In this document: one piece after another, positions 25,805 to 32,862 of the stretch
Layout: each line of letters opens with the position of its first letter
Numbering within the stretch: the stretch's first letter is position 1
Source: Phycisphaerales bacterium
Lineage (GTDB): Bacteria > Planctomycetota > Phycisphaerae > Phycisphaerales > UBA1924
Direction of reading: 5' to 3'
Assembly (NCBI GenBank): GCA_020427395.1
Contig: JAGQON010000001.1
Span: 62,001-126,000, forward strand
Length of the DNA stretch: 64,000 nucleotides
Position numbers and translations under genes: made by a program
The notes under the pieces: model-generated
Databases searched by the model: none
What the model was told of the DNA's origin: nothing
Seen by the model: only the letters and a program-made list of their open reading frames with translations

Positions 25805-26590
25805 ATGAGCGACACACCCAAGCACAACAAGCTCGACGCGATCATCCTTGCCGCCGGCAAGGGGACGCGCATGGAATCCGATCTTCCCAAGGTTTGCCAC
25901 GAGGTCGGCGGTCGTCCGATGGTCTGCGCCGTGGTCGATGCGTGCATCGACTCGGGCTGCGATCGGGTGGTGGTGGTCGTTGGTTACAAGCAGGAGCTGG
26001 TGCGTGAGGCGCTGGCTTCGTACGGCGATCGGGTCGTCTTCGCCGAGCAGCACGAGCAGCTGGGCACCGGGCACGCGGTGATGTGCGCAGTCGATGCCTT
26101 CCCGCTGGCCGAGCGTTCGACGACCGATGTCTTCGTGCTCTGCGGCGACGGGCCACTGATCCGTACCGCAACGCTGCACACCATGCTCGACCTGCACCGA
26201 CGCACCGGAGCGGCCGCGACCCTCGCCACAAGCACAATCGATGATCCCCGGGGCTACGGGCGGATCGTCCGCGGCGTCGGCGGTGGGTTTGAGCGGATCG
26301 TGGAGCAGAAGAACGCGAGCGAGCAGGAGCTGGGGATCAACGAGGTCAACCCGAGCTACTACTGCATGAGCGCCCTTGCTTTGTTCGAGGCGCTCAAGCA
26401 GGTCAACCGCAACGAGCTGACGGGCGAGTACTACATCACCGATGTCTTCGAGCTGATGCTCAAGCGCGGGCTGCCCGTCGAGGTCATCGACGCGGTCCCG
26501 CCCGAGGACATCCTGAGCATCAACACGCCCGAGCATCTGGCGCAGGTCGACGCGATCTACCGCCAGCGTCAGGCCCAGGAAGCACGCTGA
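25805..26590 (+). CDS. GlmU-type N-acetylglucosamine-1-phosphate uridylyltransferase domain protein
   Basis: A protein of 261 residues with one nucleotidyltransferase domain. IILAAGKGTRM (13-23) is the nucleotide loop, EQLGTGHAVM the uracil-site region, CGDGPLI (about 116-122) the metal site, and 'GEYYITDVFELM' the family C-terminal signature. These are the motifs of the GlmU uridylyltransferase half that makes UDP-GlcNAc, but the acetyltransferase beta-helix half of canonical GlmU (about 450 residues in total) is missing. The GlmU-like helix protein at 178-1455 could supply the other function. It lies just after tRNA-Gln and 35 bases before prs; the glmU-prs order is common in bacteria, which supports the assignment. 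Confidence 0.85.
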   Translation: MSDTPKHNKLDAIILAAGKGTRMESDLPKVCHEVGGRPMVCAVVDACIDSGCDRVVVVVGYKQELVREALASYGDRVVFAEQHEQLGTGHAVMCAVDAFPLAERSTTDVFVLCGDGPLIRTATLHTMLDLHRRTGAAATLATSTIDDPRGYGRIVRGVGGGFERIVEQKNASEQELGINEVNPSYYCMSALALFEALKQVNRNELTGEYYITDVFELMLKRGLPVEVIDAVPPEDILSINTPEHLAQVDAIYRQRQAQEAR

Positions 26591-26625
26591 ATCCGCAACC
26601 TACTCCGCACCCCAAAGGAACTGGC

Positions 26626-27594
26626 ATGGCCGAGCTCAAAGTCTTTTCAGGACGAAACTCCAAGAACCTCGCGCAGCGCGTCTGCGCCGAGATCGGGATC
26701 GAGCTGGGGCGCGCCCGCACGAACCTGTTCCCCGACGGCGAGGTCTTCGTCAAGCTCGACGACGATGTGCGTGGGCGTGACTGCTATGTGGTGATCTCGA
26801 CCTGCGAGCCCGTCAACGACAACCTGATGGAACTGCTGGTCTTCTGCGACTGCCTCCGCCGCGCCAGCGCCAAGCGGGTGACGATGGTCATGCCCTATTA
26901 CGGGTACGGGCGTCAGGACCGCAAGGACGAGGGGCGTGTGCCGATCACGGCCAAGCTGGTAGCGAACCTGATCACCGCGGCCCGCGCCGATCGCGTTCTG
27001 GCGATGGACCTGCACGCCGCCCAGATCCAGGGCTTTTTCGATATCCCCGTGGACCATCTCTCGGCGACCCCCGTCTTCTTTGACTACTTCATGGCGATGC
27101 GCGAGCAGCTCGGTGACTTGTGCCTTGTCTCTCCCGATGTGGGCAATGTCAAGGTCGCCGAGTCGATGGCGAACCTGCTGGACGCGGATCTGGCGATCAT
27201 CAACAAACGCCGCCTGACGGGCGACTCGGTCAGGGTCGGGAACCTGATCGGCGATGTGAAGAACAAGACCGTGCTGATGTTCGACGACATGATCTCGACG
27301 GGCGGCACGGTCGTCGAGGCCGCGAAGCTGGTGATGGATGAGGGCGCCTCGGATGTGATCTGCGCCGCGACCCACGCCGTGCTCGCGGGCCCGGCGATGC
27401 AGAAGCTCGCTGATTCGCCCATCTCCAGGGTGGTCGTCACCGACACCATCCCCGAGGCGGGACGCTGCGAGCAGATCAAGGACAAGCTTGTGATCCTGTC
27501 TGTGGGTGAGATCCTCGGGCAGGCCATCACGAGAATCCATAACGATGAATCGATCAGCGCGCTCTTCGAGCGCACCGCGGGTGCCAAGCGCTGA
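26626..27594 (+). CDS. prs: Ribose-phosphate pyrophosphokinase
   Basis: Makes PRPP from ribose 5-phosphate and ATP for nucleotide, His and Trp synthesis. The 322-residue protein has the N-terminus LKVFSGRNSKNLAQRVCAEI, the flexible-loop region YYGYGRQDRKDEGR, catalytic-site DLHAAQIQGFF (about 128-138), and the PRPP loop LMFDDMISTGGTV (about 220-232). The order glmU-like, prs, rplY, pth is a well-known bacterial gene string. The ribosome site is AAAGGAACTGGC before the ATG. Confidence 0.97.
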   Translation: MAELKVFSGRNSKNLAQRVCAEIGIELGRARTNLFPDGEVFVKLDDDVRGRDCYVVISTCEPVNDNLMELLVFCDCLRRASAKRVTMVMPYYGYGRQDRKDEGRVPITAKLVANLITAARADRVLAMDLHAAQIQGFFDIPVDHLSATPVFFDYFMAMREQLGDLCLVSPDVGNVKVAESMANLLDADLAIINKRRLTGDSVRVGNLIGDVKNKTVLMFDDMISTGGTVVEAAKLVMDEGASDVICAATHAVLAGPAMQKLADSPISRVVVTDTIPEAGRCEQIKDKLVILSVGEILGQAITRIHNDESISALFERTAGAKR

Positions 27595-27650
27595 TCGCAA
27601 ACGGATACAACCACGAACCAAGAGTTGATTGTTGAATAAGGAGAACATCG

Positions 27651-28295
27651 ATGAGTAACACAACGACTCAGCTGAGCGCAAAGAAGCGCGAACGCACCGG
27701 ATCGCGCTACTCGCAGCGCGTCCGCAACGCGGGGGGGCTCCCCGCCGTCGTCTACGGGCATAAGGAAGAGCCCGTCTCGATCACCCTCGACGCGCACCAG
27801 ACCATCATGCACCTGAGCAAGGGCGAGAAGGTCTTCGAGCTCGATATCGAGGGTGCCAAGCAGCACGTGCTGCTCAAGGACCTCGGCTACGACTACCTGG
27901 GCACCAACATCATCCACGCCGACTTCGCACGCGTTGATCTCAACGAGCGTGTCGATGTGAATGTGCACCTGCGTTTCGTCGGCGATGCCGAAGGCCTCAA
28001 GACCAGCGGCGCGATCATGATGCACCCGCACACCGAGATCGAGCTCAATGTGCTCGTCACCAACCTGCCCGACCACATCGATGTCGATGTCTCGGGCATG
28101 AAGGTCGGCGATGTGATGCACGCCAGCGATGTCAAGCTCCCGCTCGACACCATGAAGCTCGTCACCGATGAGGACACCATCGTCGCCCAGATCGTCATGA
28201 AGGCGGTCCAGGAGGATGAGGGCGAGGCCGGTGAGGTCGGCGCCGAGGGCGCATCGCCCGAGGTCATCAAGGAAAAGAAGGAAAACGCTGAGTAA
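27651..28295 (+). CDS. rplY: 50S ribosomal protein L25 (long Ctc/TL5 form)
   Basis: A protein of 214 residues. The N-terminal 5S-rRNA-binding domain has ERTGSRYSQRVRNAGGLPAV and VYGHKEEPVSI. The C-terminal TL5-type beta domain includes NIIHADFARVDLNERVDVNV. An acidic Lys/Glu tail follows. The length shows the two-domain Ctc form rather than the short E. coli L25. AAGGAG lies upstream of the ATG, and the stop overlaps pth (TAATG), so the two are coupled. Confidence 0.95.
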   Translation: MSNTTTQLSAKKRERTGSRYSQRVRNAGGLPAVVYGHKEEPVSITLDAHQTIMHLSKGEKVFELDIEGAKQHVLLKDLGYDYLGTNIIHADFARVDLNERVDVNVHLRFVGDAEGLKTSGAIMMHPHTEIELNVLVTNLPDHIDVDVSGMKVGDVMHASDVKLPLDTMKLVTDEDTIVAQIVMKAVQEDEGEAGEVGAEGASPEVIKEKKENAE

Positions 28296-28972
28296 TGAAG
28301 CTGATCGTTGGGCTCGGCAACCCGGGATTGCAGTACGACAAGACGCGGCACAACGCCGGGTTCATGGTCGTCGATGCGCTCGCCTCGCGTCACGCGGGCG
28401 GGCAGATCCCCAGGAGCCGGTTCAACGCCATCACCCTCGATGCGCACATCGGCGCGGAGAAGGTGCTGCTCATGAAGCCCACGACCTACATGAACAGGTC
28501 GGGCCAGTCTGTGGGCGAGGCGGTGCGGTTCTTCAAGCTCGATCCGAGCGAGGACCTCATCGTCATCGTCGACGACATCGCCCTTCCCGTGGGTCACACC
28601 CGCGTTCGCAAGAACGGCGGGTCGGGCGGGCACAACGGGCTCAGCGATATCGATCGCATGCTCGGGGGCGACGCGTATATCCGCGTTCGCCTCGGGGTCG
28701 GGGCCGTGCCCAAGCTCATGAACCAGTCCGACTGGGTCCTGAGCCGGTTCATGAGCGAGGAGCGCGAGGACATCGAACGCGGCATCGAGCGTGCCGCTGA
28801 TGCAACCGAGTGCATCCTCGATGAGGGCGTGGTGAAGGCGATGAACGCCTTCAATGTGAAGCTCAAGAAGCCCAAGCCCGAGCGCGATGAGCGGGAGCCC
28901 ACGAACGATCAGCAGCAATCATCAGGGTCGGATCAACAAGAATCAGAAGTCAACAGCAGCCCCCAGGGCTGA
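28295..28972 (+). CDS. pth: Peptidyl-tRNA hydrolase
   Basis: Releases tRNA from stalled peptidyl-tRNA. The 225-residue protein starts MKLIVGLGNPGLQYDKTRHN, with His19 as the catalytic residue. It has KPTTYMNRSGQSVG and the Asp-containing VIVDDIALPVG, then KNGGSGGHNGL. The C-terminal tail beyond about residue 195 is polar and low complexity (Gln/Ser-rich), longer than usual. The start codon shares one base with the rplY stop. Confidence 0.96.
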   Translation: MKLIVGLGNPGLQYDKTRHNAGFMVVDALASRHAGGQIPRSRFNAITLDAHIGAEKVLLMKPTTYMNRSGQSVGEAVRFFKLDPSEDLIVIVDDIALPVGHTRVRKNGGSGGHNGLSDIDRMLGGDAYIRVRLGVGAVPKLMNQSDWVLSRFMSEEREDIERGIERAADATECILDEGVVKAMNAFNVKLKKPKPERDEREPTNDQQQSSGSDQQESEVNSSPQG

Positions 28973-28990
28973 GAAGCATTGGAGATACAA

Positions 28991-29500
28991 ATGTCCACCG
29001 ATACACAAGCACGCACCGGCGTCTATGAGGTCATGTTCCTCGCAGGGCAGGCCGCGGCCGCATCCTTCGGCGACCTCGTCGCCCACATCAACCACCTGAT
29101 CAAACGCGCCAATGGCGAAGTGATCGCGATGAAGAAGTGGGACGAGCGTCGTCTCGCCTTCGAGATCGATAAGCAGAAGCGCGGCGTGTACATCCTCGCC
29201 TACCTCAGCATGCCGACCGACATGGTCGCGCATCTGGAGCGCGATGTCCAGATCTCGGATCAGCTGATGCGTGTCCTGATTACCAGCGCCGATCACCTCA
29301 CCGAAGAGGAAATGAAGGCGAATGACGACCGCACCGGGCTCGACACCGAGGCCAAGCTCAAGGCCGAGCAGGGCGACGCCGCCGACAGCGAGGGCAGCAG
29401 CAAGGCCCGCCTCGGTGCCCCCGAGCAGGCCGCCTCGATGGACCAGGACGCCGACGCCGATGTCGACGCCGACCTCGATTCCGACGAGGACGAGGACTAA
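28991..29500 (+). CDS. rpsF: 30S ribosomal protein S6
   Basis: A protein of 169 residues. The S6 fold lies at about 10-105 (YEVMFLAG, KKWDERRLAFEIDKQKRG, YILAYLSMP). The C-terminal about 60 residues are an acidic low-complexity extension ending in Asp/Glu repeats, much longer than typical S6. E. coli S6 is also known to receive Glu residues on its tail. GGAG lies six bases before ATG 28991; an in-frame ATG at 28979 is less likely. It precedes ssb and rplI, the classic order, but rpsR is not between them. Confidence 0.95.
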   Translation: MSTDTQARTGVYEVMFLAGQAAAASFGDLVAHINHLIKRANGEVIAMKKWDERRLAFEIDKQKRGVYILAYLSMPTDMVAHLERDVQISDQLMRVLITSADHLTEEEMKANDDRTGLDTEAKLKAEQGDAADSEGSSKARLGAPEQAASMDQDADADVDADLDSDEDED

Positions 29501-29554
29501 GGCCCGGCTGCGAACCAGCCCGTTCCCCGGTTCTCCGGGAAACATGCAAACAAT

Positions 29555-29597
29555 GCCGGTGCATGCGATCAATTGTTCGTATGCACCGGCCTTTGTT
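29555..29597 (+). terminator. Terminator between rpsF and ssb
   Basis: A 10-bp stem GCCGGTGCAT (29555-29564) / ATGCACCGGC (29581-29590) has a 16-base loop and is followed by CTTTGTTTGG. It probably ends or attenuates the prs-rplY-pth-rpsF transcript. Confidence 0.65.
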
Positions 29598-29606
29598 TGG
29601 TATACT
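29598..29606 (+). promoter_or_regulatory. Extended -10 promoter for ssb
   Basis: TGG-TATACT fits the extended -10 element (TGN-TATAAT). No good -35 is seen at 17 bases, as expected for this class. It lies directly after the rpsF terminator and about 50 bases before the ssb ATG, which suggests independent ssb transcription. Confidence 0.5.
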
Positions 29607-29655
29607 CTTACGACAACGACACAAAACGCACGCCTGTTTTTCAGGAGACACCATC

Positions 29656-30102
29656 ATGGCCGGCAGCTTCAACAAAGTGATGCTCATGGGCAACCTCACC
29701 CGTGATATCGAGATCCGACACACCTCTGGCAACACCGCGGTGGGCAACTTCGGGCTCGCCGTCAACCGACGATTCAAGACCCAATCCGGCGAGCAGCGCG
29801 AGGAGGTCACCTTCGTCGACTGCGAGGCCTGGGGCCGCACCGCCGAGGTCATGTCGCAGTATCTTGCCAAGGGACGCTCGGTCTTCATCGAGGGACGCCT
29901 CAAGCTCGACCAGTGGGAAGATAAGAACGGCGGCGGCAAGCGATCCAAGCTCAGCGTCGTTGTCGAGAACTTCCAGTTCGTCGACTCGGGTCAGGGCGGC
30001 GGAAACGCGGGCAGCGGTGGCGGTAGCGGGGGTGGTTACGCCCGATCCGGTGCCGGCGGCGGCGGTGGGGCCGATATCGATCACGACGACATCCCCTTCT
30101 GA
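29656..30102 (+). CDS. ssb: Single-stranded DNA-binding protein
   Basis: A protein of 148 residues. The OB-fold at about 1-108 includes NKVMLMGNLTRDIEIRHT, EEVTFVDCEAWGRTAEVM and SVFIEGRLKLDQWED. A Gly-rich linker follows, and then the acidic tip DHDDIPF that recruits replication and repair partners. CAGGAGACACCATC precedes the ATG. Its own terminator lies at 30128. Classic member of the rpsF-ssb-rplI neighbourhood. Confidence 0.97.
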   Translation: MAGSFNKVMLMGNLTRDIEIRHTSGNTAVGNFGLAVNRRFKTQSGEQREEVTFVDCEAWGRTAEVMSQYLAKGRSVFIEGRLKLDQWEDKNGGGKRSKLSVVVENFQFVDSGQGGGNAGSGGGSGGGYARSGAGGGGGADIDHDDIPF

Positions 30103-30127
30103 TTCGTCCTTCTCCGGCTCAAGCTCA

Positions 30128-30150
30128 ACCGCCCGCATGGGCGGTTTTTT
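30128..30150 (+). terminator. Rho-independent terminator after ssb
   Basis: ACCGCCC (30128-30134), GCAT loop, GGGCGGT (30139-30145) and a T-run to 30150. Confidence 0.85.
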
Positions 30151-30323
30151 CAATCCGGGCGACGCAATTCCATGCCGGGGCGATGGATACAACACCAGCG
30201 ATCGGCCTACGATCCCCTCCCGATCCGGGCATGGCCCGGACTCCTTCGTTGGGGCGCCGCAGCGTGCAGCGCTCCTCAACTCGTCCGGGATACATCCGGA
30301 CCAGGACAGCAAAAGGACCAATC

Positions 30324-30899
30324 ATGGCTCGCAATGTCAAACTCCTCCTCACCGAGAATGTCGACAACCTCGGCATCGTTGGCGATATCGTCAATGTCCG
30401 CATCGGCTACGCCCGCAACTACCTGCTCCCTTTCGGCTATGCCACTGCGCCCAGCGAAGAGCTGATTGCGCAGCTTGCCGACAAGCGTGCCCAGGCCGAG
30501 CAGCTGCTCGCCGAGCAGCGCAAGCAGCGTGAGGCAATGATCAGCAAGCTCAACGGGCAGGAGCTCACCCTCACCCGCGCCTGCAACGACCAGGGCCAGC
30601 TCTACGGCTCAGTGACCCAGCAGGACATCGCGTCGGCCCTTCGCGATCTCGGCTTTGCCGTCTCGCCGCGTGAGGTTCGCCTGCCGACCACCATCAAGCG
30701 CATCGATACCTTCGACATCCACATCAAGGTGGACTCGGACCTCGAAGCAGATATCAAGCTCTGGGTCGTCGCCGACCGCGAGCTCGACCTCGACGAGGGC
30801 GAAGAGATGGAGTTCGACAACGAGGGCGAGCTGATCATCAAGGACAAGAAGCGCAAGCCCGCCGCAGCGGCACCCGCCGAGGCCTCGGGCGAGGGCTGA
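30324..30899 (+). CDS. rplI: 50S ribosomal protein L9
   Basis: A protein of 191 residues. The N-terminal rRNA-binding domain has VKLLLTENVDNLGIVGDIVN and VRIGYARNYLLPFGYA, a long connecting helix follows (about 50-75, Ala/Gln/Lys-rich), and then the C-terminal domain with RLPTTIKRIDTFDIHIKV. A charged and Ala-rich tail extends it beyond the usual 150 residues. AAAAGGACCAATC precedes the ATG at 30324. It is separated from ssb by a terminator, so it is likely transcribed on its own. Confidence 0.95.
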   Translation: MARNVKLLLTENVDNLGIVGDIVNVRIGYARNYLLPFGYATAPSEELIAQLADKRAQAEQLLAEQRKQREAMISKLNGQELTLTRACNDQGQLYGSVTQQDIASALRDLGFAVSPREVRLPTTIKRIDTFDIHIKVDSDLEADIKLWVVADRELDLDEGEEMEFDNEGELIIKDKKRKPAAAAPAEASGEG

Positions 30900-30921
30900 T
30901 CCCTTCTCTCACCGATCGATC

Positions 30922-30949
30922 AAGAGCCGGCCGCTGGGCCGGCTCTTTT
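30922..30949 (+). terminator. Rho-independent terminator after rplI
   Basis: An 11-bp stem AAGAGCCGGCC (30922-30932) / GGCCGGCTCTT (30937-30947) has a four-base loop and is followed by TTC. Confidence 0.85.
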
Positions 30950-30975
30950 CATGCGCCGTATTCTCTGGGGGCAAG

Positions 30976-30998
30976 AAAAACGCCCGCGGATGCGGGCG
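30976..30998 (-). terminator. Terminator of the leftward cvpA-like gene
   Basis: On the minus strand the stem CGCCCGC/GCGGGCG (30981-30987 with 30992-30998) is followed by five T residues (A-run 30976-30980 on the plus strand). Confidence 0.75.
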
Positions 30999-31026
30999 TG
31001 GGGGTGAATCGTGCTGATGACCGGGA

Positions 31027-32805
31027 TCACTCCTGGGTTTCGATGACCGGCGAGAACTTCGCGATCACCATATCGTCGATCACGAATCGATCGATCTCGA
31101 CGCCCTTGGTCACGATGAACAGTATGAGCAGCTTCTGGTCATCGCGGGTGGTGCTGAGCGAGGGGGTGTCCTCGATGCCCGTAAGCGTTGAGCCGCGGGT
31201 GTAGCGGACCTCGTAGTTGGTGTTGTCGATGTACTCGTAGCCGATGGCCTCGTACTCGTTGCCATTGGTATCGAGCAGGCGGAGCGGCTGGTCGAGCGGG
31301 GCGGTTTGCACCGGGGTGCTCAGGAAGCCGAAGGGTGAGCCGGCGCTGACATCGAGCTTGATGAGTGTCTGCCCTTCGCCAACGCCATAGCGTTCCACGC
31401 GGAGGTTCTTAGAGGTCGGAGCGTTGCGACGCCCGGCTTCTTCCTTGACATCGTAAGTGCCCTGGCCGCCAACAATCTCGTTGTCGTCGTCCACCGTCAG
31501 CCCGCGCCGGGCGACCGAGATCGCCAGCACCTCAAGCATACGGGGGCTAGTGGTGAGATAGTCGCTGTTGGGGTCGTTGCCGGCGACGGTGACCGCGTTC
31601 TGGCTGTTGTAAGTCACCTCGTCGCCCTTGCCCTTGAGGATTGCGCCCGAACGCACGCTCAGGTCGCGGCGCGAGGCGGTCCGGTAGTTCACGGGCTTGG
31701 GCAGCTCGGCGGTATCAACACGCAGGTTCTTCACATAGAGCGCCACGGGGGTGCTGCCGCTGGGGACGACAAACTCGAAGCCCATGGGGACCTTCGAAGA
31801 GCCGCCGGTCGAGCTGACATAGACATCGTTGGCGTCAAAGCGCCAGCGACCGAACTCGCCGGGATTGGACGACTCGGAGATGACCGCGGCGGGGAAGATG
31901 GTCTCGGTGGAGCCGTCGCTGTTCTCCACGAGCATGCGGACATGCCCGTTGGAGATGATGAGCTGCCCCGCGCCCTTCTCGCCGCGTTCCTTGGCCCCGG
32001 CCTCGAACTCGATGACGTAGCCGTAGAGCTTGCCGGCGCTGACGGGCTCGTTATTGATGTCCACATAGCGCTGGGTGCTGTTGCCGTCGAGCTTGAGCAG
32101 CTCGCTCATCTGCGCACCCTCGTCGGGGCCGACGGTGTAGGTCCCGCGCATGTTGAAGTCTTTGATCCGCATCGCGTTGCGGGCGGCACCCTCGGGCGAG
32201 ACACGCGAGGCGAAGCCGGTGAGCCTCAGCTCGGGGTACCAGTAGGCGAGGGGCTGACTGGTGCTCATGGCGCCGTTGGAGAGCTTGCCGTACACCGTGG
32301 CGACGAGCGAGTCGACAGGGATCCAGAGCTTGTCGGTCTTGACGAGCGAGCCCGCGCCGGTCGCGCGATCGGCCGAGTACCACAGCGGCTGGTAGCCGAG
32401 GAAGTTGGTCGGCAGTCGCATGTTGCCCACGCCGATGACAAGGATGCCGATGCTGATGATGCCCGTCACCAGACCAAACGCTGCGCCGCCGATGTAGTCC
32501 ACCAAACGGGAGTTCTTGATGTTGTTGGGCACGACTTTGTCGCTGATCACCCGCAGGAGGATGAACGCCACCACAAAGGGGATCACGAGGGACACGCCCC
32601 ACGCGGCACCCTCGAGGAACGAGAAGAATCCACGCTCGGGGCTCGCGTTCACGAGCATCACCGAGAGGGGTTCCCAGACCGCGAAGGCGATCGCACCCGC
32701 GGCCAGAGCGCACAGGGTGTGCAGCATGGCGTTGAAGATGCCCCGGTTCATCCAGGCATAGCCGATGCTGAGCACGAGAATGACGACGATGATGTTCAGG
32801 AACAT
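31027..32805 (-). CDS. CvpA-family membrane protein with a large extra C-terminal region
   Basis: A protein of 592 residues. The first about 135 residues match CvpA (colicin V production) proteins: four membrane helices with 'YAWMNRGIFNAMLHTLCALA' and 'RLVDYIGGAAFGLVTGIISI'. CvpA homologues are linked to envelope stress and septation in other bacteria. The remaining about 450 residues have no membrane segment I trust and no family I recognise. They include beta-rich sequence such as MGFEFVVPSGSTPVALYVKN and may lie in the periplasm. It is encoded 57 bases after the PilB-like gene on the same strand and likely belongs to the pilT/PilB-like operon. Confidence 0.65.
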   Translation of the reverse strand: MFLNIIVVILVLSIGYAWMNRGIFNAMLHTLCALAAGAIAFAVWEPLSVMLVNASPERGFFSFLEGAAWGVSLVIPFVVAFILLRVISDKVVPNNIKNSRLVDYIGGAAFGLVTGIISIGILVIGVGNMRLPTNFLGYQPLWYSADRATGAGSLVKTDKLWIPVDSLVATVYGKLSNGAMSTSQPLAYWYPELRLTGFASRVSPEGAARNAMRIKDFNMRGTYTVGPDEGAQMSELLKLDGNSTQRYVDINNEPVSAGKLYGYVIEFEAGAKERGEKGAGQLIISNGHVRMLVENSDGSTETIFPAAVISESSNPGEFGRWRFDANDVYVSSTGGSSKVPMGFEFVVPSGSTPVALYVKNLRVDTAELPKPVNYRTASRRDLSVRSGAILKGKGDEVTYNSQNAVTVAGNDPNSDYLTTSPRMLEVLAISVARRGLTVDDDNEIVGGQGTYDVKEEAGRRNAPTSKNLRVERYGVGEGQTLIKLDVSAGSPFGFLSTPVQTAPLDQPLRLLDTNGNEYEAIGYEYIDNTNYEVRYTRGSTLTGIEDTPSLSTTRDDQKLLILFIVTKGVEIDRFVIDDMVIAKFSPVIETQE

Positions 32806-32862
32806 GATTGCTTCTCCCGCGGTGGCTGTTGCCCGCAGTCGTTGGTGTCCGTGTGCTCGTGC

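Noticed and set aside
30151..30323. Search for rpsR between ssb and rplI
   Set aside because: No frame with S18 features fits in the space.
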